A stretch of DNA of 64,000 nucleotides from Jaenimonas drosophilae (lineage: Eukaryota; Euglenozoa; Kinetoplastea; Trypanosomatida; Trypanosomatidae). The notes beneath the pieces are model-generated. The model searched no databases. It saw only the letters and a program-made list of their open reading frames with translations, and was not told where the DNA came from. The stretch covers positions 62,001 to 126,000 of the forward strand of contig JASAON010001655.1 in the NCBI GenBank assembly GCA_030849065.1. Reading direction: 5' to 3'. This document shows, one piece after another, positions 56,720 to 64,000 of the stretch (position 1 is its first letter; each line of letters begins with the position of its first letter). The position numbers were made by a program, and so were the translations under genes.

Positions 56720-58159
56720 ATGCTGCGCCTCTGCCAGCTTCTGTGCCGCCGTCTTCAGTGCGATGCGTCCTTGACTGCTTTGCCCGCTGGGGTTGGTCGG
56801 TGCGAGGTCTATCGCCACGTCGTGACGCTGGATGAGGAGGAATTAATTAGTGAAGAGCTCGGGCCATGCCTTGATCGGGAGGGGCAGGTGGTGCTGATGG
56901 AGGGTTCCACCCCGACCAACAAGATTGTCCGCCACACGTATTTGGAGATGTTTGGAGATGAGCCCTTCACGGAGGTGCGCAACATGCACAAGAAGGAGGT
57001 CCGCCGCCTTCCTGGTCTCCCAACAAGTCCTACCCTGATGCAAGTCATGCGTCGCATTGCCGTGGAGCTTCTGGGTGCCATGCCTAACACTGCACGTGTG
57101 GTGGAGCATCAATTCCCCGGCTACGAGATGCACGTGGAGCACCCCACCGTGGGCTCCTCCTTTCTCTATCTCAACCTCTTGTCCGACACGGTCTTGTCTT
57201 TTGACGATGAGGCCACTCAGCGTGTGGGGCAGGTGTACCTCCCCTCTCGTTCTGCCATGGTCGTGTCTGGTGAGGCACGTTGGGGCTTTCGATGGGGGGA
57301 GCACCCAAGTGACGAGCACCTCTTCACTGGCACCTTCACCAAACGGGTGCAGACCGATATGCGTCTTGGAGTGCAGCTCTGGAAGCTCAATGACAAGCTG
57401 CTCGATAGCCGTGTGCTGCAGGAGCGTGTGGAGGAGAGTGTATCACTGCTCAAGGCCAACAACGTGTCTGCGGAGGAGCTACAGCAGAAGCTGCGCGACC
57501 GAAAGGTGGATGAGGAGGAGGCAAAGGCGGCCATCGAGGAGCTCATGAAGGACGCCACCACATCGGGGATGGGCATGCAAGGACGCTCACCGCTCGCGCA
57601 GCCAGATGCATCCACCTCCTCCTCCTCCTCCTTTGTGGCTGACTCCGCCAAGGAATCGGGAGGAATGGGCTTCTTGGGTGGTGACTTGCCCGAGGCGAGC
57701 ACGTCGTCTGCCGCGACGGCTGGAAAGGGCCCAGTGAGCCAAGAGAAGGGGATGCACGCCATGTCGCAGGACTACACGCGGTACAAGGATCAATTTGCCA
57801 ACGTGCATGGCATCCTCAAGGAGATGAAGACCATGGAAAAGTCGGGCGTTCCCATCAATGACATGTGGCTGCAGAAGAAGTTGCGGGAGTCAAGCAGCTC
57901 GGACCCGGAGCGGGACCGGATTGAGGGCTTCGACCCCAGCAATGTGGAGGGCACGTGGGACAACGTGGATGCCAAGGCACGCTTCTACAAGTCCAAGCTA
58001 CGTAGCATGGACTACGATGGCACGGCCAACAGCAACAGCACCATGCCCGATGTCACGAGCGATGCCCCACTCGATATGCGTGCAACAATCCGCAAAATTG
58101 CACCACATGTGAAGGATGGAGAGAAGATGTTGTCAAGCCTTCCTGGCGGTGACCGGTGA
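56720..58159 (+). CDS. Degenerate AlkB/ALKBH7-like protein, possibly mitochondrial (479 aa)
   Basis: ATG 56720 is the first ATG in frame. The N-terminus (M-L-R-L-C-Q-L-L-C-R-R-L-Q-C) is basic and amphipathic-looking, like a mitochondrial presequence. Residues about 90-225 fit the AlkB 2-oxoglutarate/Fe(II) oxygenase fold: G-Y-E-M-H-V-E-H-P-T-V-G then L-L-S-D-T-V-L-S-F, and later S-G-E-A-R-W-G-F-R-W-G-E-H. In place of the iron-binding H-x-D it reads His138-Val-Glu140, and the distal His position appears to be Trp192 with a His three residues on. The usual 2-oxoglutarate Arg motif is not clear, so catalysis is doubtful. The C-terminal half (about 230-479) has a helical charged stretch, a Ser-rich run and a block around D-Y-T-R-Y-K-D-Q-F that I do not recognise. 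The family call is by motif pattern only. Confidence 0.6.
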   Translation: MLRLCQLLCRRLQCDASLTALPAGVGRCEVYRHVVTLDEEELISEELGPCLDREGQVVLMEGSTPTNKIVRHTYLEMFGDEPFTEVRNMHKKEVRRLPGLPTSPTLMQVMRRIAVELLGAMPNTARVVEHQFPGYEMHVEHPTVGSSFLYLNLLSDTVLSFDDEATQRVGQVYLPSRSAMVVSGEARWGFRWGEHPSDEHLFTGTFTKRVQTDMRLGVQLWKLNDKLLDSRVLQERVEESVSLLKANNVSAEELQQKLRDRKVDEEEAKAAIEELMKDATTSGMGMQGRSPLAQPDASTSSSSSFVADSAKESGGMGFLGGDLPEASTSSAATAGKGPVSQEKGMHAMSQDYTRYKDQFANVHGILKEMKTMEKSGVPINDMWLQKKLRESSSSDPERDRIEGFDPSNVEGTWDNVDAKARFYKSKLRSMDYDGTANSNSTMPDVTSDAPLDMRATIRKIAPHVKDGEKMLSSLPGGDR

Positions 58160-58749
58160 GCTGAAGAAGGATGGGGTGGGAGTCGTAGTCACAGTATGAC
58201 TTGAGGTTAAGATCATGGCACATGGTGATGATGCTACATGTGTGTGTCTCGAAGTATGTTGTCATTGGTGTACGACACAACACTCTATTCATCGTCTTCT
58301 GCTACTCCCCCCTCTCTGATTGTGTCTGTGTGTTTTTTTTCTTATTCAGGGCCAAGAAAGAGGAGTGCCATTGCATCTCACTAGCCACACTCCTGTAGAG
58401 CATTCATTTCTTCTTTGCTTCACCCACACATTCGCGCATTTATTCTGAGGACTGACTTCGTTTTTTTTCTTCGTTTTCTCGTTACTTTATCCCTCATCAC
58501 GCACAGGTGCAGATACACACACAAGACACAAGCAGCAGCGACGGCAGGCACACAATTCAGTCTGACAATCGTTTTTTTTCATTGGGGAAGTTGCTTGACT
58601 GTCTGCCCGCCAGATTGACTCGCCTTGTTCCTATCTTGTTCCTCATTGCAGCTAAGCCACACGCCCCCCTCCACTTCCCCTATTTGCTATTTTTCACGAC
58701 TTGTTGCTTTGTTTCAACCTCTCCCCTCTCTCCATCACTTCATCTGACG
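58160..58749. other. Intergenic spacer before the 960-aa gene
   Basis: 590 bases, T/C-rich, with T runs (for example 58334-58341, 58461-58468, 58571-58578). No supported ORF; the GTG-started extension of the downstream frame lies across the splice signal and is rejected. Confidence 0.55.
58621..58651 (+). promoter_or_regulatory. Putative spliced-leader acceptor for the 960-aa gene
   Basis: A pyrimidine-rich tract ends CTCATTGCAG with AG at 58650-58651, 98 bases before the ATG at 58750. This decides in favour of the 58750 start. Confidence 0.5.
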
Positions 58750-61632
58750 ATGAAGCAACGTTCGGCATCCATACTGGAGTACGGATCCACGAGATTCCCC
58801 GAACTGTTTGAGTGGTGCTCTGCCCGCATCACCCAAGTCACGTCGTCTACCAAGACGTCCGCGCTGGACAAGCAACTTGCCCTTTGCACGGAGCTACATG
58901 ACAAGCTCTTTGCAGAAGACGTGACGCTTCCAGCCTGTGTCTCTGGGGGCTTCCCCACGCTGCTCTCGCGTGCCGTGCATCATAGCTACGCCAATGGGGC
59001 GGTTCAGGCCTCCGCCTGTCTCTTGTCAGCCGATCTAATTCGCAGTGGCTGTTGTGCGGAGACGGAGATCCCCATTGCCCATGGGGAGCTCTCCATCTAC
59101 ACGCACCTTCTGGCACAAGTGGCGAGTGTTCCAGAGGATGTTGGTGCCAGCATTGCCCTCATGCTCGGCCATGCCGTGACGATGTCTGACACAAGTAATG
59201 CAGCGGATAAGCTGTCTCAGAGGGTCCTCAGTGACAAGTCTCCGGTGTGGCCCTGCCTCCAAGGCCTCTGTGATGATGCCACCTTCGCCAGCCAGCCACA
59301 AAAGCGTCAATGTTTTCTTGGGTTGATTGATCTTCTCCGAATATGTATTGTAGTTCCTGCGGTGTGCCCCACACTGGCTGGCACCGCTGAGCACCTCGCC
59401 CCCATCGTCACCTCCTTGACCAAGAGTAAGGATGCCGTGTTGCTAGACCCGGTGCTGGAGCTGTTGGTGGCGCTGCAATTGGCAGCGACCCCCAACACAG
59501 CCATGACCACCACGTTGACGGCAGCGGTGACTGAGCTCCTCGCTGCCTCCCCTACCCCCAAGGTTCCCTCCCCGTTGGCTCGCTTTGCTTCGGAGGTGTT
59601 CGGGCTTGGCACGCACAAGACTGAGTTTGGTGTGAAGAAGTTAATGGCGGCAGTGATGCTCTGTCGCATGCCAAATGCAGATGCATCTGCAAAGCTGAAG
59701 CTTCTTCGCGTTCTTGGCGATGACGCTCCATCCATGGGACCCGCCATGAGCGTGGTGCTGCTGTGTGTACCGGAAACATTGAGCTGCGTCCTTCACTTTC
59801 TTGGTCATGATCAACCCCGCCTTGCATGCGCGGTACTGCGCGCGTGCTTGGCAGCTGCCCCGAGCGGAACCCCAACGGAGTTCCGGCCTTACCAGGAACG
59901 TGCGGGGCATCGGCTCTGCCTACGTGGAGCCATCGTGATGCTTGAAAATTTGATGGGCAGTGAGAGTGCGAGCGAGACACGTCAAGACGCCATTTTGGCT
60001 TGTCGCTCCCTTCTTAGCTACCCGCACACCACCTCTCATGTTGCGGTGATTGCCTCCCAATGTGCGAGCCTGGTGGCCGACCTGATCCACGCACACGCCT
60101 CCCGGGAGGAGATAAAGAACACCGTGGAGGATGAGGCGCTGCTCTCCGCCGCCTTTGACCTACTCCAAAGCTTAGAAGACGATGAGCTGCGTTGTGCTAC
60201 GCCCTTTGACACCTTCACGGATATCGCCACCATCATCATTCCCGCTGGGGTCATCTCCACCCCAGTGACCGTCAGCGGTGTTCGTCTGCTGCGTCGGTAC
60301 GCATCCATTCATCCGATTGAGGCAGCCATCACCCTCGACCTGCAGTTTATGGCGCAGCGGCTCGCCATGCCCGAGGCACTGCTCGAGGTGGATGCCATCC
60401 TCATTGAGGGCTTCCTCTCCATCATGAGCGCCATTGTTTCCAAGGAGCCCAAGGTGGTGACGCTGGAGTGGGTGGATTGCCTCTCTGCCTTGGTGGGCTT
60501 CATGACGACCGACCACGGCAAGCAACACGCGGGAATTCGTCGGGAGTACTGGCGTTGTGTGTTGCAAACGGTCCACGCCAACCCCGATTCGAAGGAGTAT
60601 GTTCTGAATGACTCCCAGACTCATCTCTCTGAGTCCATTGAGCTCGAGCTCTCCGCCAAGGATAGCGGGAGCAAGCTCGTAGAAGCCAATCTATGCATCT
60701 TGGTTGATGTTGCCGCCTCGGTGGATATCCCGTCGGAGGATTTAATCCGCGCCATGGCCAAGCTGACGGAGGGCGCCATCAGCCTCGCACAGGAGGACCT
60801 GAAGCTATCCTTGATTCACTTCTTTAGTGCCTGTAGTGTTGCTGCACCGAACGATGTTTTGACCACCTCGCTGCTCGCGTTGCTTCGGTCATCTACGGGA
60901 GGCAAGGTGGTGGAAGGGAATCCCGCCCTCACCGCCATGTGTTGCGCAGGTGCGAAGGTGGCGATGTACCTGACCAAGTGGGCAGCCACCCTCGTGGATG
61001 GCACCGTGGCCAGTGAGTGGAGCCTGCCAACCTTGCTGACCATCACCTCCATCATTTTGCGGGATAATGTGCTGGCACGTCAGCCCTTTGTGGCGACGGA
61101 GCTGGTGGGCCTCTCCATCAACCTGATGCAGCGTGCGTCGGACCCACACTCCCCTCTGTGGCGGGCCAGCAAGGCCCTTGTAGATGCCCTGAGCTCAGCC
61201 TTTTTTGTAAAGCCCGGTGAGGAGATTAAGTTGGCCGGAGAGCAGCTCTTCCGCTACCCACTCTTCTTTCCGTTTCTGGAGGCGCTACGGAAGAAATCCA
61301 CCGACGCCAAACAATACCCAGAGCTTCACGGAGCGCGTACGTCCACCTACGCTCTGCTGGAACACCTACTCCACGCCCACGGCGTCACAGAGGAGGAGTT
61401 CTGTTCCAGCGAAGATTTTCGAAAATTCTTCACCCAACACACACTCATCCATCTAAATGACCCGATTTGCTCCACCTTCGCAACGCTCATGCTCCGCAAC
61501 CAGCGTCTGCGTAGGTGGCTCATTGCGGCACACCGAGAGATGTATTTCGGTGCCTTGTCTCAGTTGAAATCTGACGCCGTTGATGCGCAGAAGAAGAATG
61601 TGTTCGAAGGCTATGTGAAGGAAATGAGTTGA
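58750..61632 (+). CDS. Conserved-looking helical (HEAT/ARM-like) protein, 960 aa
   Basis: ATG 58750 is the first ATG after a good trans-splice acceptor. The product is Leu-, Ala- and Val-rich, with helical segments of 15-20 residues through its length and few low-complexity runs, which suggests an armadillo/HEAT-type solenoid. No catalytic motif, transmembrane helix or signal peptide stands out. The last 120 residues contain L-F-R-Y-P-L-F-F-P-F-L-E-A-L and a basic helix near the end. I do not recognise the family. It could be a scaffold, a transport factor or a cytoskeletal regulator; nothing in the sequence decides this. Confidence 0.75.
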   Translation: MKQRSASILEYGSTRFPELFEWCSARITQVTSSTKTSALDKQLALCTELHDKLFAEDVTLPACVSGGFPTLLSRAVHHSYANGAVQASACLLSADLIRSGCCAETEIPIAHGELSIYTHLLAQVASVPEDVGASIALMLGHAVTMSDTSNAADKLSQRVLSDKSPVWPCLQGLCDDATFASQPQKRQCFLGLIDLLRICIVVPAVCPTLAGTAEHLAPIVTSLTKSKDAVLLDPVLELLVALQLAATPNTAMTTTLTAAVTELLAASPTPKVPSPLARFASEVFGLGTHKTEFGVKKLMAAVMLCRMPNADASAKLKLLRVLGDDAPSMGPAMSVVLLCVPETLSCVLHFLGHDQPRLACAVLRACLAAAPSGTPTEFRPYQERAGHRLCLRGAIVMLENLMGSESASETRQDAILACRSLLSYPHTTSHVAVIASQCASLVADLIHAHASREEIKNTVEDEALLSAAFDLLQSLEDDELRCATPFDTFTDIATIIIPAGVISTPVTVSGVRLLRRYASIHPIEAAITLDLQFMAQRLAMPEALLEVDAILIEGFLSIMSAIVSKEPKVVTLEWVDCLSALVGFMTTDHGKQHAGIRREYWRCVLQTVHANPDSKEYVLNDSQTHLSESIELELSAKDSGSKLVEANLCILVDVAASVDIPSEDLIRAMAKLTEGAISLAQEDLKLSLIHFFSACSVAAPNDVLTTSLLALLRSSTGGKVVEGNPALTAMCCAGAKVAMYLTKWAATLVDGTVASEWSLPTLLTITSIILRDNVLARQPFVATELVGLSINLMQRASDPHSPLWRASKALVDALSSAFFVKPGEEIKLAGEQLFRYPLFFPFLEALRKKSTDAKQYPELHGARTSTYALLEHLLHAHGVTEEEFCSSEDFRKFFTQHTLIHLNDPICSTFATLMLRNQRLRRWLIAAHREMYFGALSQLKSDAVDAQKKNVFEGYVKEMS

Positions 61633-62199
61633 GTAGTGTCTGATCTCGTGAGGGATCATGTCGTTGACGGAGCACTGCACGGCATTCACACATCGTTGTC
61701 ATGTCGAAGCCGTCTTTGGAAGCGGTAACGGTGTTTTGTTGTTACTTTTTCTTCTTTTGCGTTCGTTCTTTCTGTTTTCCCTCATTTTCCCGCGTGTGTG
61801 TGTGTGAGAGCCTCGGCTGGTGTGATCTACGCTGTCCGTGATCAAAAAAAAAACTTCAAAAAATTTTCAGAAACGACATCTAATTGAAGATACACCTAAC
61901 GGGAAGCGAAGTGCTTTCACTGTATGTTCGTATACCGTATGTTGGTGCGCACGACCGTTGGGTCTGCGTGCGTCTCAGGCTTCGGATTCCGAAGCAGAGC
62001 CCAAAAGAAAGTGCGCTGATTGCCAGTACGAGGGAAACCTGACTCGTGAAGATTTGAGATGTTGAGATGCCCCCTTACATGCCTTGACTTCATTCCTTCT
62101 GCTCTAATCGCTGTGCAACACACACGCACTCATTCTTGTAGGCGGAAACGACGAGCAGATTCTATGGAATGAGGGAGGTGCGACTACTCGACGACGACA
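61633..62199. other. Intergenic spacer before the peptidase gene
   Basis: 567 bases with a GT repeat (61795-61806) and an A run (61843-61852). No supported gene or tRNA. Two acceptor candidates occur: AG 62140-62141, and AG 62239-62240 inside the annotated 5' end of the next gene. Confidence 0.55.
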
Positions 62200-63057
62200 A
62201 TGCGCATCAACACCTCTCCAAGTTGTTTCCCCATCATTAGCTACCTTCACGTGCCTGGCAAGATGTCTGAGCCGCTCTGGCTCATGATGGGAACGGCTTT
62301 TCGCATCGAACCACCCAGTGTTCCATCTACACATCGATTGCTGCTTCTGACAGCGAAGCACACCTTCCTGCCATGGGACTACACCAAGGATGGGTCCAAG
62401 ATGAAGATTCCGGAGGAGTACCGCAAGCCGCGTTTTGTCATGCCACGTCTGTTTGATGTGTCCGCCGCGGATGGACGTCGTCGGGCGGTGGCCGCCTCGT
62501 TCGCGGAGCTTTCCATCGTTGCCGTGCACCCGGACTGCGATGTGGCCCTTCTTTCCGCCTCAGTGCCGGCAGCAGCAGCAGAAGATGGCTCGAAGCACAA
62601 CGCTGTGCGTGCCGTGGACGCCTCTCGTCCCATGGCGATGTGCTCCACGCCACACCCGCCAGGTACCACGGCCGCCTTCGTTGGCTACCGTGGCGAAGGA
62701 AAGTTGGGTGAGTTTGATACGCTGGACCCTTCGCTGCTAGAGACGCTATCCTCCACGGAACGTGAGGAGCTCATTGCGAGCATGAAGGATGTCCGTGGCA
62801 AGCAGGTCTTGACCAAGACGCATGTGGAGGTGGTGGACCCGGTGAAGGGACTCTGCCGAGGCATCGGACGCAGCAACAAGTGCTTTCACGGAATGTCTGG
62901 AAGCCCATTGATGGTGCAAGGCAGCCATGAGGGGTCAGAAGCCACAGTGTGTGCGGGGGTGTTGTACGGTATGCACCCACAGAGTACGGAGATGATTGGA
63001 TTCACCCCGTGTGCCGACTTTGAAGAGTGGCTGAAGACCACATGCAGCCGTTTGTAG
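62200..63057 (+). CDS. Trypsin-fold (PA clan) serine peptidase-like protein, 285 aa
   Basis: The catalytic triad of a chymotrypsin-like fold is visible: His54 in L-T-A-K-H-T-F, Asp114 in H-P-D-C-D-V-A-L-L, and Ser233 in H-G-M-S-G-S-P-L, the G-x-S-G-x-P motif. The order and spacing fit a single peptidase domain filling nearly the whole protein. No signal peptide, PDZ domain or transmembrane helix is seen, so it is probably intracellular. The start is uncertain: ATG 62200 is preceded by two upstream ATGs (62164, a two-codon ORF, and 62169, a 23-codon ORF overlapping the start), and an acceptor-like AG at 62239-62240 would make ATG 62263 (Met22) the real start. All three triad residues lie beyond that point. 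Substrate and role are unknown. Confidence 0.75.
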   Translation: MRINTSPSCFPIISYLHVPGKMSEPLWLMMGTAFRIEPPSVPSTHRLLLLTAKHTFLPWDYTKDGSKMKIPEEYRKPRFVMPRLFDVSAADGRRRAVAASFAELSIVAVHPDCDVALLSASVPAAAAEDGSKHNAVRAVDASRPMAMCSTPHPPGTTAAFVGYRGEGKLGEFDTLDPSLLETLSSTEREELIASMKDVRGKQVLTKTHVEVVDPVKGLCRGIGRSNKCFHGMSGSPLMVQGSHEGSEATVCAGVLYGMHPQSTEMIGFTPCADFEEWLKTTCSRL

Positions 63058-63238
63058 CTGCCGGTGCTACACAATGCTGCCGACTAAGACACACAACACC
63101 AATGATGCTCCTTGACTGTGGCGAGATGCAAATTTTACTTTTGTTGTTTTTTTTTCTTTTTACACGACCATCATCATCTCTGTTTCCCGTCATCTCTGCT
63201 TGCTGGTCTCTCTGCGTGCGTGTATAGATGTGGCACAC
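63058..63238 (+). promoter_or_regulatory. Spacer with putative spliced-leader acceptor for the last gene
   Basis: Long T/C-rich tract (63139-63221) followed by AG at 63226-63227. Immediately after it, ATG 63228 opens a four-codon ORF whose TGA overlaps the next ATG as ATGA at 63239-63242. Confidence 0.45.
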
Positions 63239-64000
63239 ATGAGTTGGTGTGTCGCTGATCGCGTGGTGTGGCTCATCCACACCGCCCGCCTAGACCCGAA
63301 CGCCTCCCCAAGCAACCGGAAGGCTGCCGATCTGGAGCTCATCGACGCCTGTACCCACTCCATCAATGTTGGCGATGTCTTGTTTTCCATCGCACTGGAG
63401 GATACACAGAGTTTTGGTGTTCGCATGAATGCCGCCATGGCAGCGGAGTCCCTCATTACCCAACGCGGATGGGTGGAGAGCGCGCTGGTGAGCGACAAGG
63501 ATGCGGTTCTACGCTCGCTGGTGGCGTGGCTCTCCTCCAGTACCGCAGCGCAACAGGGTCAACGTAAGTTGGTGGATGTACTCGTGCGCTGCCTCGGCCA
63601 AGTGGTTGTGCTGGAGTACCGCACAGAGCCGTGGACGCAGTACCTCTCCTCAACCATGTCCGCCGCCATCACGGGATGCTGTGTCAGCCGGCAAATTCTC
63701 CATCATTTGGCGAGTGTGTCCTTTGGAAACTTTCAGCTGTGGTGCTTCATGGCCAACCACCTCTGCCGCATGGTGTTGGATGAGTTGGTGGGCCGCAATG
63801 CATCCTTTCGTGTAGAAGGGCTCACCTTCATGTTACTCCTCATGAAGAAGCGCTGTCGTCCTACACAGGAAGGGGAGGTGGCCAACGCCAACAACTGCCT
63901 CCTGCTGTCTCGAGACATGACGCAGTACATCATGGCGGAGGTGGAGGCCGTCGTGGCTGAGGCCTCTGCGCGTGCCAACAACCCCACTGAGCGTAGTGCG
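63239..64000 (+). CDS. Possible importin/exportin-like HEAT protein, 3'-truncated by window edge
   Basis: An open frame of 254 codons from ATG 63239 (M-S-W-C-V-A-D-R-V-V-W-L) reaches the right edge with no stop. The sequence is helical, without low complexity, and has the feel of a karyopherin N-terminus: an early D-P-N-A-S-P-S-N-R-K-A-A-D-L-E-L segment, then a helix with F-G-V-R-M-N-A-A-M-A-A-E-S-L-I, then W-V-E-S-A-L, and later Y-R-T-E-P-W. That is the order of elements in importin-beta/exportin N-terminal repeats. The family call is tentative because only the first quarter or so would be present. The start overlaps the stop of a tiny upstream ORF. Confidence 0.6.
   Translation, partial: MSWCVADRVVWLIHTARLDPNASPSNRKAADLELIDACTHSINVGDVLFSIALEDTQSFGVRMNAAMAAESLITQRGWVESALVSDKDAVLRSLVAWLSSSTAAQQGQRKLVDVLVRCLGQVVVLEYRTEPWTQYLSSTMSAAITGCCVSRQILHHLASVSFGNFQLWCFMANHLCRMVLDELVGRNASFRVEGLTFMLLLMKKRCRPTQEGEVANANNCLLLSRDMTQYIMAEVEAVVAEASARANNPTERSA

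Noticed and set aside
58507..58749. 81-codon N-terminal extension of the 960-aa protein
   Set aside because: It starts with GTG and spans a strong trans-splice acceptor (AG 58650-58651). The ATG at 58750 is preferred.

Overview
The window looks like nuclear DNA of a kinetoplastid flagellate. All supported genes lie on the + strand, none needs an intron, and most genes are separated by several hundred bases of T/C-rich spacer with polypyrimidine-AG signals of the kind used for spliced-leader trans-splicing. TAA, TAG and TGA all act as stops, so the code is standard. I cannot name the species.

Bases 1-50792 hold a tandem cluster of giant cytoskeleton-like genes. All share one domain of about 85-90 residues (pattern H-x-V-x-F-x-G-x-x-W near the start, then A-F-x-x-D-V, then F-P-x-T-W-x-L-Y at the end). 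From memory it resembles the conserved domain of kinetoplastid flagellar attachment zone (FAZ1-like) proteins. Gene 1 (1-6612) is cut by the left edge and has 8 visible copies. Genes 2 (7409-20785, 4458 aa) and 3 (21397-35580, 4727 aa) are ancient paralogues: five domains at the N-terminus, four at the C-terminus, a fast-evolving repeat-rich middle, and a shared Cys-containing tail.

The fourth locus (36167-50792) is the most remarkable. It is split into three reading frames, A (168 aa), B (about 3529 aa, 21 domains) and C (about 1185 aa, 1 domain). Each step to the next frame is exactly -1. Each step sits on a canonical slippery heptamer in the right phase: A_AAA_AAC at 36643-36649 and U_UUA_AAC at 47229-47235. 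Each heptamer is followed, after 7 and 4 bases, by a long stem (12 bp with two G-U pairs; 11 bp perfect). B and C are only 17 bases apart, with no trans-splicing signal visible between them. The simplest reading is one gene with two programmed -1 ribosomal frameshifts, giving A, A-B (about 3690 aa) and A-B-C (about 4875 aa, the size of its neighbours). Paired indels in the assembly are the main alternative.

From 51.8 kb the content changes to ordinary single-copy genes: SPT6 transcription elongation factor (51848-56206), a degenerate AlkB/ALKBH7-like protein with a possible mitochondrial presequence (56720-58159), a 960-aa helical protein of unknown function (58750-61632), a trypsin-fold serine peptidase with a complete catalytic triad (62200-63057), and the 5' part of a possible importin/exportin-like HEAT protein that runs off the right edge (63239-64000). 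No tRNA, rRNA, transposon or CRISPR was found. The only ambiguous base is an N at 18356.
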